Below are positions 31,209-42,714 of a stretch of 64,000 nucleotides of DNA, one piece after another. Location: assembly GCF_017603965.1 (NCBI RefSeq), contig NZ_CP071955.1, positions 2,046,001-2,110,000 on the forward strand. The letters are read 5' to 3'. The notes under the pieces were generated by a model, which was not told the origin of the DNA, did no database searches, and was given only the letters and a program-made list of their open reading frames with translations. The translations under genes and the position numbers were made by a program. Origin of the DNA: Xanthomonas fragariae. Its GTDB lineage: Bacteria; Pseudomonadota; Gammaproteobacteria; Xanthomonadales; Xanthomonadaceae. Within the stretch, counting starts at the first letter, position 1. Every line of letters begins with the position of its first letter.

Positions 31209-32042
31209 TCAGACGCTTTGTTCGAGAAAACCGCTGCGCTTGGTGATGGTGTCCAGTGCAAGCAGCGTTTCAAGCAAGGCTTCCATCTTGTCCAGCGGCC
31301 AGGCATTGGGGCCATCGGACAGCGCTTTGGACGGATCCGGATGGGTTTCCGCAAATAGACCGGAAATGCCCACCGCAACAGCAGCGCGCGCCAACACCGG
31401 CACGAACTCGCGCTGGCCACCGGAACTGCTGCCCTGCCCGCCCGGCAACTGCACCGAATGGGTGGCATCGAACACGACCGGGCAACCGGTGTCGCGCATG
31501 ACGCTCAGCGAGCGCATATCGCTGACCAGATTGTTGTAGCCAAACGAAGCGCCACGCTCGCAGACCATGATCTGCTCGTTGCCGGTCGACTTGGCCTTGT
31601 CCACCACCGGCTTCATGTCCCACGGCGCCAGGAACTGGCCCTTCTTGATGTTCACCGGTTTGCCGGCAGCGCAGACGTTCTTGATGAAGTCGGTCTGGCG
31701 CACCAGAAAGGCCGGGGTCTGCAGTACGTCGACGACGGCGGCAACTTCGTTCATCGGGGTGTACTCGTGCACGTCGGTGAGAACCGGCACGCCGATCTGC
31801 TTCTTCACCGCATCCAGCACCTTCAAACCTTCTTCGAGGCCAGGGCCCCGGAAGCTGGTGCCGGAGGTGCGATTGGCCTTGTCGAAGCTCGACTTGAAGA
31901 TGAAGTTGATCCCCAACTTGCCGGTGATTTCCTTGAGCTTGCCAGCCACCTCGAGCTGCAACTGCATCGACTCGATCACGCAGGGTCCGGCAATCAGGAA
32001 CAACGGCTGATCCAGGCCAACTTCGAAGTCACAGAGTTTCAT
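31209..32042 (-). CDS. kdsA: 3-deoxy-8-phosphooctulonate (KDO-8-P) synthase
   Basis: Condenses arabinose 5-phosphate and PEP for lipopolysaccharide KDO. Motifs: [45 protein letters not shown] and [12 protein letters not shown]. The ATG at 32042, with AGGTGA four bases before it, gives 277 residues; the ORF extends upstream to 32084. Divalent-metal dependence cannot be decided with certainty by eye. The neighbouring pyrG and eno genes match the conserved pyrG-kdsA-eno order. Confidence 0.98.
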   Translation of the reverse strand: MKLCDFEVGLDQPLFLIAGPCVIESMQLQLEVAGKLKEITGKLGINFIFKSSFDKANRTSGTSFRGPGLEEGLKVLDAVKKQIGVPVLTDVHEYTPMNEVAAVVDVLQTPAFLVRQTDFIKNVCAAGKPVNIKKGQFLAPWDMKPVVDKAKSTGNEQIMVCERGASFGYNNLVSDMRSLSVMRDTGCPVVFDATHSVQLPGGQGSSSGGQREFVPVLARAAVAVGISGLFAETHPDPSKALSDGPNAWPLDKMEALLETLLALDTITKRSGFLEQSV

Positions 32043-32289
32043 CAGGTCACCTATTTGAAGTATGCCCCTCCGCCCTCGGAACATTGTCCCCTTTAAGGCG
32101 AGAGGTGTCGGGTGAGGTTACGGTTGCGAAGCGCTTGAGAGGAGCCCGATGGTTTTGCTTTGGATGCCGCGTGGCAGCGCGTTCGGCATGACTACCATCC
32201 TTCAACGTGCTGCGGCGGCCGTTATCCGCACCTTCGAGACACCTTCTCCCCAGGAAGGGAAGCCAGGTCACGGCGGAAAAAGGCAACGC

Positions 32290-33984
<1,695 letters not shown>

Positions 33985-34073
33985 TTAGCGGGTGCCGGAC
34001 GAATGCCCAAGGGTTGTGTGAGGACGAGGTCATCCCACAGTGAACAACGCCAGCCAGCGTTGCAGGCCGCAAA

Positions 34074-34107
34074 CGCAGACGCCCCGGCCAAAGCCGGGGC
34101 GTCTGCG
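34074..34107. terminator. Long perfect hairpin downstream of the small exported protein gene
   Basis: CGCAGACGCCCCGGC and GCCGGGGCGTCTGCG form a 15-bp perfect stem with a CAAA loop. It lies 26 bases after the stop of the minus-strand gene at 34134. There is no T-run, but stability alone suggests a terminator or a 3'-end protection hairpin separating it from pyrG. Confidence 0.65.
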
Positions 34108-34133
34108 TGACGATTGCCCGAGGCGCAGCGTCA

Positions 34134-34373
34134 TCAGCGCGTCGGCTTCTCTTCTTCTTCCTCGCGCGGAGCGAAGTCGCCCTTCGGCTTCTGCGCAGCG
34201 GCGGCGGCGCGGCGCTCGGCCTTGCGCTCGGCTTCGGTCTTGGCTTTTGCGTCGTCGGCCTTCTGCGCGATGGCGCCCTGCCCGGTCTGCTGCGGGGCCG
34301 CCTGGGCCAGGGCAGGAAGCGCGGCCACTGCGGCCGCACCCAGGGTGAGCATCAGGATGTGCTTGAACTTCAT
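34134..34373 (-). CDS. Small exported protein of unknown function (79 aa)
   Basis: The start at 34373 has GGAGG seven bases upstream. A classical signal peptide follows (MKFKHILMLTLGAAAVAAL, cleavage after AQA). The mature part is about 55 residues, highly charged and Ala/Lys/Glu-rich (AERKAERRAAAAAQK) and ends in an acidic run (REEEEEKPTR), so it is probably disordered or helical. I recognise no domain. It is transcribed alone, divergent from parE, and ends in a strong hairpin. Confidence 0.8.
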   Translation of the reverse strand: MKFKHILMLTLGAAAVAALPALAQAAPQQTGQGAIAQKADDAKAKTEAERKAERRAAAAAQKPKGDFAPREEEEEKPTR

Positions 34374-34535
34374 GGTGTCCTCCAATTTCGGTTACATCCT
34401 CAGGTGAGGACATTTGGTTCCGAATTGAACATCAGGGTAGCCAGTGGCACCCGGCCCTGCACTGAACGTCTGTCGCGTGCAAAAAGTTGCTACAGCCCCC
34501 ACACTTGCGCGTCGTTTCACGTGCCAACGAGATGC

Positions 34536-36425
34536 ATGAACACCCGTTATAACGCCGCCGATATTGAAGTGCTGTCGGGCCTGGACCCGGTCAAACGCCG
34601 CCCTGGCATGTATACCGACACTGCACGCCCGAACCATCTGGCGCAGGAAGTGATCGACAACTCGGTCGACGAGGCGCTAGCCGGTCACGCCAAACAAGTC
34701 GAAGTGACTCTGTACAAGGATGGTAGCTGCGAGGTGTCCGACGATGGCCGTGGCATGCCGGTGGACATGCATCCGGAAGAGAAGATCCCCGGTGTCGAAC
34801 TGATCCTGACCCGCCTGCATGCCGGCGGCAAGTTCAACAACCGCAACTACACCTTCTCCGGCGGTCTGCACGGCGTGGGCGTGAGCGTGGTCAATGCGCT
34901 GTCGACCAAGGTCGAGCTGTTCATCAAGCGCGAAGGCAGCGAGCACCGCATGGAATTCCGCGATGGCATCGCCGCCTCCAAGCTGGAAGTGGTCGGCACC
35001 GTCGGCAAGAAGAACACCGGCACGCGGCTGCGCTTCTGGGCCGACCCGAAGTATTTCGACACCCCCAAATTCAACGTGCGTGCGCTGCGTCATTTGCTGC
35101 GTGCCAAGGCGGTGTTGTGTCCGGGCCTGACCGTCAAGCTGCACGACGAGGCCACCGGCGAGCAGGACAGCTGGTACTTCGAAAATGGCCTGCGCGATTA
35201 CCTGAAAGGCGAAATGGCCGAGCACGAGATGCTGCCGGCCGACCTGTTCGCAGGCAGCCTGAAGAAGGACACCGAGATCGTCGACTGGGCCACGGCCTGG
35301 GTGCCGGAAGGCGAACTGGTGCAGGAAAGCTACGTCAACCTGATTCCAACCGCGCAGCACGGCACCCACGTCAATGGCCTGCGTTCGGGTCTGACCGATG
35401 CGTTGCGCGAGTTCTGCGATTTCCGCAATCTGCTGCCGCGCGGCGTCAAGCTGGCGCCGGAAGATGTGTGGGACCGGGTCACCTTCGTGCTCAGCCTGAA
35501 GATGACCGACCCGCAGTTTTCCGGGCAGACCAAGGAGCGTCTGTCCTCGCGCCAGGCCGCCGGTTTCATCGAAGGCGCCGCGCACGATGCCTTCAGCCTG
35601 TATCTCAACCAGAACGTGGAGATCGGCGAGAAGATCGCGCAGATCGCCATCGATCGCGCCAGTGCGCGCTTGAAGACCGAAAAGCAGATCGTCCGCAAGA
35701 AGGTCACCCAGGGCCCTGCCCTGCCCGGCAAGCTGGCCGATTGCATCAGCCAGGATCTATCGCGTACCGAACTGTTCCTGGTCGAAGGCGATTCGGCCGG
35801 CGGCTCGGCCAAGCAGGCGCGCGACAAGGATTTTCAGGCGATCCTGCCGTTGCGCGGCAAGATCCTCAATACCTGGGAAGTGGCATCGGGCAGCGTACTG
35901 GCCTCGGAGGAAGTGCATAATCTGGCGGTCGCGATCGGCTGCGACCCGGGTAAGGACGACATCACCGGGCTGCGCTACGGCAAGGTGGTGATCCTGGCCG
36001 ATGCGGACTCCGATGGCCTGCATATCGCCACGCTGCTGACCGCGTTATTTTTGAAGCACTTCCCTGCGTTGGTTGCGGCCGGCCATGTATTCGTTGCGAT
36101 GCCGCCGCTGTTCCGTGTGGACGTGGGCAAGCAGGTGTTCTACGCGCTGGACGAAGAAGAAAAGGCCACGCTGCTGGACAAGATCGTGCGCGAGAAGATC
36201 AAGGGACAAGTCAGCGTCACCCGCTTCAAGGGTCTGGGCGAAATGAATCCGCAACAGCTGCGCGAATCGACCATCCACCCGGACACCCGCCGCCTGGTAC
36301 AGCTGACCATCGACGACGGCGAACAGACCCGATCGTTGATGGACATGCTGCTGGCCAAGAAGCGCGCTGGCGACCGCAAGCAGTGGCTGGAAACCAAGGG
36401 CGACCTGGCTTCGCTGGAAGTCTAA
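34536..36425 (+). CDS. parE: DNA topoisomerase IV subunit B
   Basis: The ATPase subunit of topoisomerase IV, which decatenates daughter chromosomes together with ParC. The ORF is open from 34107, but the conserved start is MNTRYNAADIEVLSGLDPVK at 34536, giving 629 residues as in the family. The GHKL ATPase motifs (EVIDNSVDEA, DDGRGMPVD, GGLHGVGVSVVNAL) and the TOPRIM domain (LVEGDSAGGSA and LADADSDGLH) are intact. parC is not in the window. The TAA stop lies at the start of a short match to the MITE-like element ends. Confidence 0.98.
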   Translation: MNTRYNAADIEVLSGLDPVKRRPGMYTDTARPNHLAQEVIDNSVDEALAGHAKQVEVTLYKDGSCEVSDDGRGMPVDMHPEEKIPGVELILTRLHAGGKFNNRNYTFSGGLHGVGVSVVNALSTKVELFIKREGSEHRMEFRDGIAASKLEVVGTVGKKNTGTRLRFWADPKYFDTPKFNVRALRHLLRAKAVLCPGLTVKLHDEATGEQDSWYFENGLRDYLKGEMAEHEMLPADLFAGSLKKDTEIVDWATAWVPEGELVQESYVNLIPTAQHGTHVNGLRSGLTDALREFCDFRNLLPRGVKLAPEDVWDRVTFVLSLKMTDPQFSGQTKERLSSRQAAGFIEGAAHDAFSLYLNQNVEIGEKIAQIAIDRASARLKTEKQIVRKKVTQGPALPGKLADCISQDLSRTELFLVEGDSAGGSAKQARDKDFQAILPLRGKILNTWEVASGSVLASEEVHNLAVAIGCDPGKDDITGLRYGKVVILADADSDGLHIATLLTALFLKHFPALVAAGHVFVAMPPLFRVDVGKQVFYALDEEEKATLLDKIVREKIKGQVSVTRFKGLGEMNPQQLRESTIHPDTRRLVQLTIDDGEQTRSLMDMLLAKKRAGDRKQWLETKGDLASLEV

Positions 36426-36729
36426 GAGCGGCTAAGAGCTCTAGAGTTCCTCGTCGTTGCGTGGCGATGAGGCAGCATGCGCGCTACAGGCGCGCGTGCA
36501 TTCGAGCGCCCGGGTCGCGAAGCGGGGGGAGTTACAGAGCGAAGCCACTCGGTAAGGAATGATGCGAAGGCTTCGCCCGTATCTTCATCACCCTACGGAA
36601 CACCTTTTCCCGAGCGGGACAAGGAAGCGCCCTCGGCAGTCCACATCGATCGGCGCGACAGACATGCCTTTGTGCACATCCAACGCGCTCTGCAACGGCC
36701 TAGCATCGTCGTTCCCTACGCCGACGTCG
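36426..36729. other. Intergenic region with hairpin between parE and the S10 peptidase gene
   Basis: About 300 bases without a supported gene. An 11-base match to the MITE-like element tip (AGAGCGGCTAA, 36425-36435) begins in the parE stop codon. GCATGCGCGC (36475-36484) and GCGCGCGTGC (36490-36499) form a near-perfect hairpin that may terminate parE. The second half presumably contains the promoter of the peptidase gene. Confidence 0.5.
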
Positions 36730-38241
36730 ATGCTCATGCCCTTCTTTCTCCGTGCCAGTCTGCTGGCCTGTGTCCTGCTAAGCGGGACGGCGCTGGCCGA
36801 TGCGCCAGATAAAAACGAGAGTAAAAACGACGCTAAACCCGATGCCAGCGCCGTTGCCAAACCCGCACCGTTGCCGGCCGATGCCAGCGTGCGCCAGAAC
36901 ACGCGTGTGGCCGGTCGAACGCTGACATACACCGCAACCGTCGGCACGCTGCCGGTGCGCGATGCGCAGGGCAAGACCACTGGCGAAGTGGTGTTTACCG
37001 CCTACACAGTCGATGGCAAGGACCGCCCGGTGACCTTCGCATTGAACGGCGGACCAGGCGCCTCGTCGGTGTATCTGAACATGGGCGCGATCGGGCCGAA
37101 GGTGGTGGGCTTTGGCGCCGAAGGCGATAGCCCTTCGGCACCGGCGGCGCTGCGCGACAATCCGGGCAGCTGGCTGGATTTCACCGACCTGGTGTTCATC
37201 GATCCGGTCGGCACGGGCTTCAGCCGCGCCTCGATCGGCGACGAGGACGCCAAGAAGCAGTTCTACAACCCGCAAGCGGACGTGGAATATCTCTCGCGCG
37301 TGGTCTACGACTGGTTGCTCAAAAACCGTCGTCTGCAGGCACGCAAGTATCTGGTTGGCGAAAGTTATGGCGGCTTCCGTGGCCCGCGCATCACCCATTA
37401 CCTGCAGACAAGGTTGGGCGTGGCGATGAATGGCGTGGTGCTGGTTTCACCGTATCTCAATCCGACCCTGGACGACAACAGCGATGTATCACCGCTGGCG
37501 TGGATGATGACGCTGCCGTCGATTGCCGCCGCGCACCTGGAGCGCCAGGGCCAGCTCAGCGACGCAGCCATGCGTCAGGTGATCGATTACACCCGCAGCG
37601 ATTACGCGGTGGCGCTGATGAAGGGGCGCACCGACCCGCAAGCGACTGAAGCGATGCTGCAACAGGTCACGCGCATGACCGGGCTGGATCAAGCCTATGT
37701 GCGACGCTCCGGTGGACGGCTGGAAACCCAGGCGTATCTACGCGAAGTGTTCCGCGACAAGGGTGAGCTGGGCAGCCGTTACGACTCCAACGTGACCGCA
37801 TTCGACCCGTTCCCTAACGACCCTGAGCAACGCGCCAACGACCCGCTGCTGGACAGCATCATCGCGCCGACGACCACCGCGATGGTGGACTTCGTTACCC
37901 GTGTGGTCGGCTGGAAAATCGATGCGCGTTATCAGGCGCTCAATTACGACGTCAACAAACTGTGGGACTGGAACGACGAGCTGCGCAAGGGAGCGGTAAC
38001 ACAACTGCGTCAGTCGGTTGCCATCGACCCCAAGCTACGCGTGTTGATCGCGCACGGCTGGAACGATCTCTCCTGCCCATTCATGGGCTCGGTGTTGACG
38101 GTGGATCAGATGCCGGCGATGGGCAGCGACCCGAAACGCGTGCAGGTGCGCGAGTATCCGGGCGGCCACATGTTCTATAACCGCGCCGCCAGCCAGGCCG
38201 CGTTCCGCAACGACGTCAAGACGATGTACGAAACGCGTTGA
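36730..38241 (+). CDS. Secreted S10 family serine carboxypeptidase
   Basis: The start is placed at 36730 (MLMPFFLRASLLACVLLSG, a signal peptide cleaved after ALA); the ORF is open from 36559 with no conserved sequence. The mature enzyme is about 480 residues. The S10 hallmarks are NGGPGASSVYLNMGAIGP (oxyanion region), VGESYGGFRGP with the catalytic Ser, and the C-terminal catalytic His in YPGGHMFYN. The acid Asp is probably in VLIAHGWNDLSCPF. It should act in the periplasm or outside the cell, trimming peptides from their C-terminus. Acid-tolerant peptidases of this family are common in Xanthomonas, but the substrate here is unknown. Confidence 0.92.
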   Translation: MLMPFFLRASLLACVLLSGTALADAPDKNESKNDAKPDASAVAKPAPLPADASVRQNTRVAGRTLTYTATVGTLPVRDAQGKTTGEVVFTAYTVDGKDRPVTFALNGGPGASSVYLNMGAIGPKVVGFGAEGDSPSAPAALRDNPGSWLDFTDLVFIDPVGTGFSRASIGDEDAKKQFYNPQADVEYLSRVVYDWLLKNRRLQARKYLVGESYGGFRGPRITHYLQTRLGVAMNGVVLVSPYLNPTLDDNSDVSPLAWMMTLPSIAAAHLERQGQLSDAAMRQVIDYTRSDYAVALMKGRTDPQATEAMLQQVTRMTGLDQAYVRRSGGRLETQAYLREVFRDKGELGSRYDSNVTAFDPFPNDPEQRANDPLLDSIIAPTTTAMVDFVTRVVGWKIDARYQALNYDVNKLWDWNDELRKGAVTQLRQSVAIDPKLRVLIAHGWNDLSCPFMGSVLTVDQMPAMGSDPKRVQVREYPGGHMFYNRAASQAAFRNDVKTMYETR

Positions 38242-38450
38242 GCACAAACATCGCCAGCCGCAGCAGCGGTCGGCGATGCATCGGACCAACTGCGAGCGAG
38301 TGCACGTGTGATTGCAGAGCCGCCGGGCCTGCTCCTGCTGACCTTCCAGCCACCACGCGCGTCCTTACTTACGCCATTGCCGAGTTGGAAACCGCGCCAG
38401 GCGCCGTTGTGAACTAACCGCGCATGCCGTGACGCGCGCCGGCTACCACC

Positions 38451-38469
38451 AATCCCCAATCCCGGCTCA
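38451..38469. repeat. 19-bp repeat overlapping the stop codon of the ElyC-like gene
   Basis: AATCCCCAATCCCGGCTCA differs by one base from the copy at 10452-10470. As there, its last three bases encode the stop codon of the minus-strand gene. The remaining gap 38242-38450 has no supported gene. Confidence 0.7.
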
Positions 38470-39225
38470 CAACGCACCGGGCTGGGTGGCCTTTAGATTC
38501 CAGCCCATCCACTCGTAAACACGATAACGCGCGATGCCGAGATACTCGTGCAAGGCGACATCGGCCACGGTGAAGTTGTAGCTCTGCGGCAACCATGCCC
38601 AGGAGACGGTCAACCAGTCCGAACGCACCGGCGTGGCATCGATGCCGAAGTGCCGGAAATACAACTCGGCGCGACGCAGATGGGTGGCCGACGACACCAG
38701 CACAACCCGATCGGGGCGGTACTTGCGCAGCAATGGTTGGCTGAACTGCGCGTTCTGCCAGGTATTCATGCTGGATGGCTCCATGATCAGATCGGCTTGA
38801 TCGATACCCAGCCCGATCAGCACCTGCCGATACACCACCGCCTCGGACAACCCCAGCCCGCGCGCATCGCCGCCACTGATCTCGATCTTGCAGTCGCCGC
38901 CGTGCGCACGGCATTGCCGGTACAGCCGCGCCGACTCGACGATGCGGCCATAGGCGAACATATTGGCTTCGGCGGTGGCATCAGGGCCATCCGGGCGCAC
39001 GGTGCCTGCGCCCAGCAACACGATCATGTTACGGGCGCGCCAATCATCGAAATCGTTGACCCCGTTCTGCTGCAAGCCATGCAGCATCCAGGCCGGCAAC
39101 GGGCCGCAGCCGACCAGCAACAGCAAAAACGTGGCCGCCGCCAGTATCGGTGCACTGCGCAACCAACGACGACGGCCAATCAGCCAGGACAGCAGAAACA
39201 GTACGCATACCGAGGCAAGCATCAT
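38467..39225 (-). CDS. YdcF/ElyC-type DUF218 membrane protein
   Basis: A 252-residue protein with two N-terminal hydrophobic segments (MLASVCVLFLLSWLIG and APILAAATFLLLLVGC) and a DUF218 domain: MIVLLGAGTVRPDG, FAYGRIVESARLYRQC, EISGGDARGLGLSEA, MEPSSMNTWQNAQFS and VLVSSATHLRRAELYFRHFG. The domain resembles SanA/ElyC proteins, which affect envelope integrity and lipid-carrier use in peptidoglycan and surface-polymer synthesis. Enzymatic activity is not established. It is likely anchored in the inner membrane with the domain in the periplasm. It stands alone on the minus strand. Confidence 0.88.
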   Translation of the reverse strand: MMLASVCVLFLLSWLIGRRRWLRSAPILAAATFLLLLVGCGPLPAWMLHGLQQNGVNDFDDWRARNMIVLLGAGTVRPDGPDATAEANMFAYGRIVESARLYRQCRAHGGDCKIEISGGDARGLGLSEAVVYRQVLIGLGIDQADLIMEPSSMNTWQNAQFSQPLLRKYRPDRVVLVSSATHLRRAELYFRHFGIDATPVRSDWLTVSWAWLPQSYNFTVADVALHEYLGIARYRVYEWMGWNLKATQPGAL

Positions 39226-39342
39226 CGTTGCGTTTTCCTCAAGCGGGACGTGTTAGCCAATCACACAAGCACGCCGAACGGGCTGACCCGCAGCGGCAGA
39301 GGCGCATCGCCGCCGGCCAAGGTGACCGCGCGACGACAGGGC

Positions 39343-40469
39343 TCAGGTCCAGCCAAACGCTTCCAAGCAGCGCAGTATCAGATACGCCATACCACCGGCC
39401 GCCGGAATGGTCAGAAGCCAGGCCCAGACGATACGTTCGATCACACCTAGCCGCAGCGAGCGCGGATTCTTGGCAAAGCCCACGCCCATGATGGCGGTGG
39501 AAATGCTGTGCGTGGTCGACACCGGCATGCCCAAATGCGCGGCGACTGTGAGCACCGTCGCCGCGCTGGTTTCTGCGGCAAAGCCTTGGATGGGATGCAG
39601 CTTGACCATTTTGTGACCGAGCGTTTTGATGATCTTCCCACCGCCCGAGGCAGTACCTGCGGCAATCACCATCGCGCAGGTCAGCACGATCCACATCGGG
39701 ATGCCGGCGCCGGTAGTCATCCCAGTGCCTGGATGCAAAAACGCCAGCCAGCCCGGCAGATCGTCCAGCGCACCGGCCGACTGCGCGCCGATCAAAGTCA
39801 TGGCGATGACGCCCATCGTCTTCTGTGCGTCGTTATGGCCGTGCGCATACCCCATGTAAGCGGCAGAGGCGATCTGCGCCTTGCCGAAGAACGCGTTGAC
39901 CCAGCGCGGACGCGCGAGCCGGCCGATCGCGCCGCCCAGCTCGGCCATGCCGGCGATGATCGCCCACAGCAGCAGCAGCACCACAATGCCGAGCAGGAAG
40001 CCGGCAATCGGCGAGGTGATCATCGGCACGAACACTTTCCACAACAGGCCCTTGTTCCCTGCCCAGTTGCCGATGTTCTCCGACCAGATCAGCGCGTCCC
40101 AGTCGTTGTGCGCGGCAGCCAGGCCGGCACCGCACAAGCCGCCGATCAAGGCGTGCGATGAGGACGACGGCAGGCCTTTCCACCAGGTGATCAGGTTCCA
40201 GATGATGCCGCCCAGCAACGCGCACAAAATCACCTGCGGGGTGACGTCGACCACGTTGGTGTTGAGCAGCCCGGAGGCGATGGTCAGCGCCACGGCCGTG
40301 CCGGTGAGTGCGCCGATCAGGTTCATGCCAGCGGCCAGCATCACTGCCCAACCCGGCGACAACACCTTGGTGGCGACCACTGTGGCGATGGAGTTGGCGG
40401 TGTCGTGAAAGCCGTTGATGAACTCGAACGCCAACGCAGCCAGAACCACCAACAGACAAGGACAAGCAC
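39343..40469 (-). CDS. pitA: Low-affinity inorganic phosphate transporter (Pit family), N-terminus possibly frameshifted
   Basis: A phosphate:H+ (or metal-phosphate) symporter. From LAALAFEFINGFHDTANSIA onward the protein is a full Pit transporter with two repeated halves (GFHDTANS and GYAHGHNDAQKTMG) and about ten helices, ending in ERIVWAWLLTIPAAGGMAYL. The best start signal is GTG at 40469 with GAGG 8 bases upstream, overlapping the preceding gene's stop. That codon reads MLVLV in a frame one base off. One missing base near 40455 would join them into MLVLVLLVVLAALAFEF. Otherwise a start such as the in-frame GTG at 40449 must be used. Coupled to the upstream PhoU-like gene. Confidence 0.85.
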
Positions 40470-40478
40470 GCGGCAACC

Positions 40479-41105
40479 TCAGCTGTTCTTCAGCACGATC
40501 TGGTAGACCACCACCCCTGCCTCGCGGCAACGGTCGATGGCCTTTTCCAGAATCTCGAAGAACTCCTTGAGCAGAAACATCTGCAGGGTGTCCACGCGGC
40601 CGGAATAGATGTCGCGATACAGCTCCAGCATCAGCCGGTCGGACTCGTTTTCCAGCATGCGCAGCTTGTCGTTGAGCGCGGTCATGCGATCGACGTTCAT
40701 GCGTGGCAGGTCGTTGACCATGTCCACCACTACCGCGGCTGCCTGTTCCAGCATCGCCGCGCGCGGGGCGAAATCGATGTGCTCCAGCTGCTGGGTGGCC
40801 AGCGAATAACGGTCGGCAAACTTTTCGACCTGCTTGGGAATCTTGTACAGCGCCGAGCCAAGCGCCTCGATGTCTTCGCGCTCGATCGGAGTCATGAAAC
40901 TGTCCACCAGCGCCTGTCCGATCTTGTCGGAGGCGGCGCGTTCACGCAGCCGAGCCAGCTTGAAGGCGTCCAGCACGGGTTGGCGATCGGACTCGCGCAT
41001 CATGACTTGCAACGCCTTGGTACTGTCGTAGGCGGCCTGCGCCGTTTCGTTCAGAAGCCAATAAAGCTGCTTGCCGGAACCGAAGATGGTCTGCAACGAG
41101 AACAT
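40479..41105 (-). CDS. Pit accessory protein (DUF47/TIGR00153, PhoU-like)
   Basis: This 208-residue all-helical protein of the DUF47 family is encoded just ahead of pitA, with the stop only 9 bases from the likely pitA start. Typical segments are FGSGKQLYWLLNETAQ, SFMTPIEREDIEALGSALY and LMLELYRDIYSGRVDTLQMF. Members are distantly related to PhoU and are thought to modulate the neighbouring Pit transporter, possibly by binding metal through acidic helices. No membrane segment. Direct biochemical evidence for the family is sparse. Confidence 0.9.
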   Translation of the reverse strand: MFSLQTIFGSGKQLYWLLNETAQAAYDSTKALQVMMRESDRQPVLDAFKLARLRERAASDKIGQALVDSFMTPIEREDIEALGSALYKIPKQVEKFADRYSLATQQLEHIDFAPRAAMLEQAAAVVVDMVNDLPRMNVDRMTALNDKLRMLENESDRLMLELYRDIYSGRVDTLQMFLLKEFFEILEKAIDRCREAGVVVYQIVLKNS

Positions 41106-41373
41106 TAGGTAGACGACTTCCTGCCGTGAGGGAGAGACGGACGCCAGGCAATAATTATGGCCGTTCCATGGCCTGTCTGGGTATCCTGGTGCCAGGACGG
41201 GCCTTCACATCGGCATTTCCCGGCTCGAACCACCCTTCGGTTTGCTAACATGGCAGCGCGCCCTCGGGTGCACCCTATGGAAGACGACCCTATCCCCCCC
41301 CCTCCGTTACCGCCGCGCCTTTGCGTGCGCCGTCCCCACCCGCCCTTCCCTTCACCGACCGGGGAAGACGCCC

Positions 41374-42714
41374 GTGATTGAGTTTCTGATCGTCATCGCC
41401 TTGATCCTGTTGAACGGCTTCTTCGCCATGTCGGAGATGTCGTTGATGACTTCGCGCAAAAGCCGCCTGAAGCAGATGGCCGGCTCCAGCAAACGCGCCG
41501 CGCGGGCCCTGGCATTAGCCGAAAGCCCGGAAAATTTTCTGTCCACGGTACAGATCGGCATCACCTCGATCGGCATCCTGACCGGCCTGTTTGGCGGTGA
41601 AGCCATTGGCGAGGCCATCGGGGTCTGGCTGCAGCGGGTGTTCCCCACCCTGTCGGCTACTTTCGCCCTGGTCGGCGAGCCCAAACCGTATTCGGTGGTC
41701 ATCGGCAGCACGCTGGCAGTCGCGTTGATCACCTTCCTGACACTGATTTTCGGCGAACTTGTGCCCAAGCGGCTGGCGCTGCGTAATTCCGAAGACATCG
41801 CTGGCGTTGTCGCAGTGCCGATGGCCTGGTTGGCCAAGATCGCCGCACCAGGCGTGTGGGTACTGGCGCGCTCGACCCGGTTGGTGCTGCGCATGCTGGG
41901 CATGGGCAAAGACGAATCGGCATCGGTGACCGAAGAAGAGATCCGTATGCTGGTGGCCGAAAGCCACGAAGCCGGCGTGATCGATGCGCACGAGCGCGAC
42001 ATGATGAACCGCGTGATGCGGCTGGGCGACCGCACCGCCGACAGCCTGATGACGCCGCGCAATCGCATCGCCTGGCTAGATGCCAACGCCGAGCCGGAAC
42101 GCAATCTGCAGGTGATGCGCGAGCACGAATTCTCGCGCTATCCGGTGTATCGCGGCAGCGACCAGGACATTGCCGGCGTGTTGGAAGTCAAATCGCTGGT
42201 CACGCGTATGGATGGGCATGGCGCGCACTTGTTCCAGGCTTTGCGCGACACCTTGTTCGTGTCCGAATCCACGCATGCGATGAAGCTGCTGGAGATCTTC
42301 CGCGAAGAACAGCAATCGATGGCATTGGTGGTCGACGAATACGGCGAAATCCGCGGGCTGGTGACCATCAGCGACCTGATGGGGGCGGTGGTTGGCCGTC
42401 TGCAGGCAGTGGAAAACACCGACGAAGACGCGCTGGTCGTGACACGCGCCGACGGCTCGTTGCTGATCGATGGCTCGCTGCCAGTGGAAGAACTGCGCGA
42501 AGTGTTGGGCGCCGAGCTGCCAGAAGCCGACGAAGGCGATTACCACACGCTTGCCGGCCTGTGCATTTACTACTTCGGGCGCATTCCGCAAGCCGGCGAA
42601 TTTTTCGATTGGGCCGGCTGGCGCATCGAGATCGTCGATCTGGATGGCGCACGCGTGGACAAGTTGCTGTTGAGCCGCATCGGCGACGAGGACAGCGATG
42701 ACATCGTCGGATAA
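41374..42714 (+). CDS. HlyC/CorC-type membrane protein (CNNM, CBS pair, transporter-associated domain)
   Basis: GTG at 41374 starts 446 residues (MIEFLIVIALILLNGFFAMSEMS); the ORF is open from 41242 but the upstream codons are not conserved. A DUF21/CNNM transmembrane domain (about residues 1-200, with TSIGILTGLFGGEA and LTLIFGELVPKRLAL) precedes two CBS motifs (SLMTPRNRIAWLD and SMALVVDEYGEIRGLVTISDL) and a CorC_HlyC domain (DGSLLIDGSLPVEEL). CNNM proteins handle Mg2+/Co2+ transport or resistance, and the CBS pair probably senses nucleotides. The older label hemolysin is misleading. The 3' end overlaps the ExoD gene by 17 bases. Confidence 0.93.
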   Translation: MIEFLIVIALILLNGFFAMSEMSLMTSRKSRLKQMAGSSKRAARALALAESPENFLSTVQIGITSIGILTGLFGGEAIGEAIGVWLQRVFPTLSATFALVGEPKPYSVVIGSTLAVALITFLTLIFGELVPKRLALRNSEDIAGVVAVPMAWLAKIAAPGVWVLARSTRLVLRMLGMGKDESASVTEEEIRMLVAESHEAGVIDAHERDMMNRVMRLGDRTADSLMTPRNRIAWLDANAEPERNLQVMREHEFSRYPVYRGSDQDIAGVLEVKSLVTRMDGHGAHLFQALRDTLFVSESTHAMKLLEIFREEQQSMALVVDEYGEIRGLVTISDLMGAVVGRLQAVENTDEDALVVTRADGSLLIDGSLPVEELREVLGAELPEADEGDYHTLAGLCIYYFGRIPQAGEFFDWAGWRIEIVDLDGARVDKLLLSRIGDEDSDDIVG

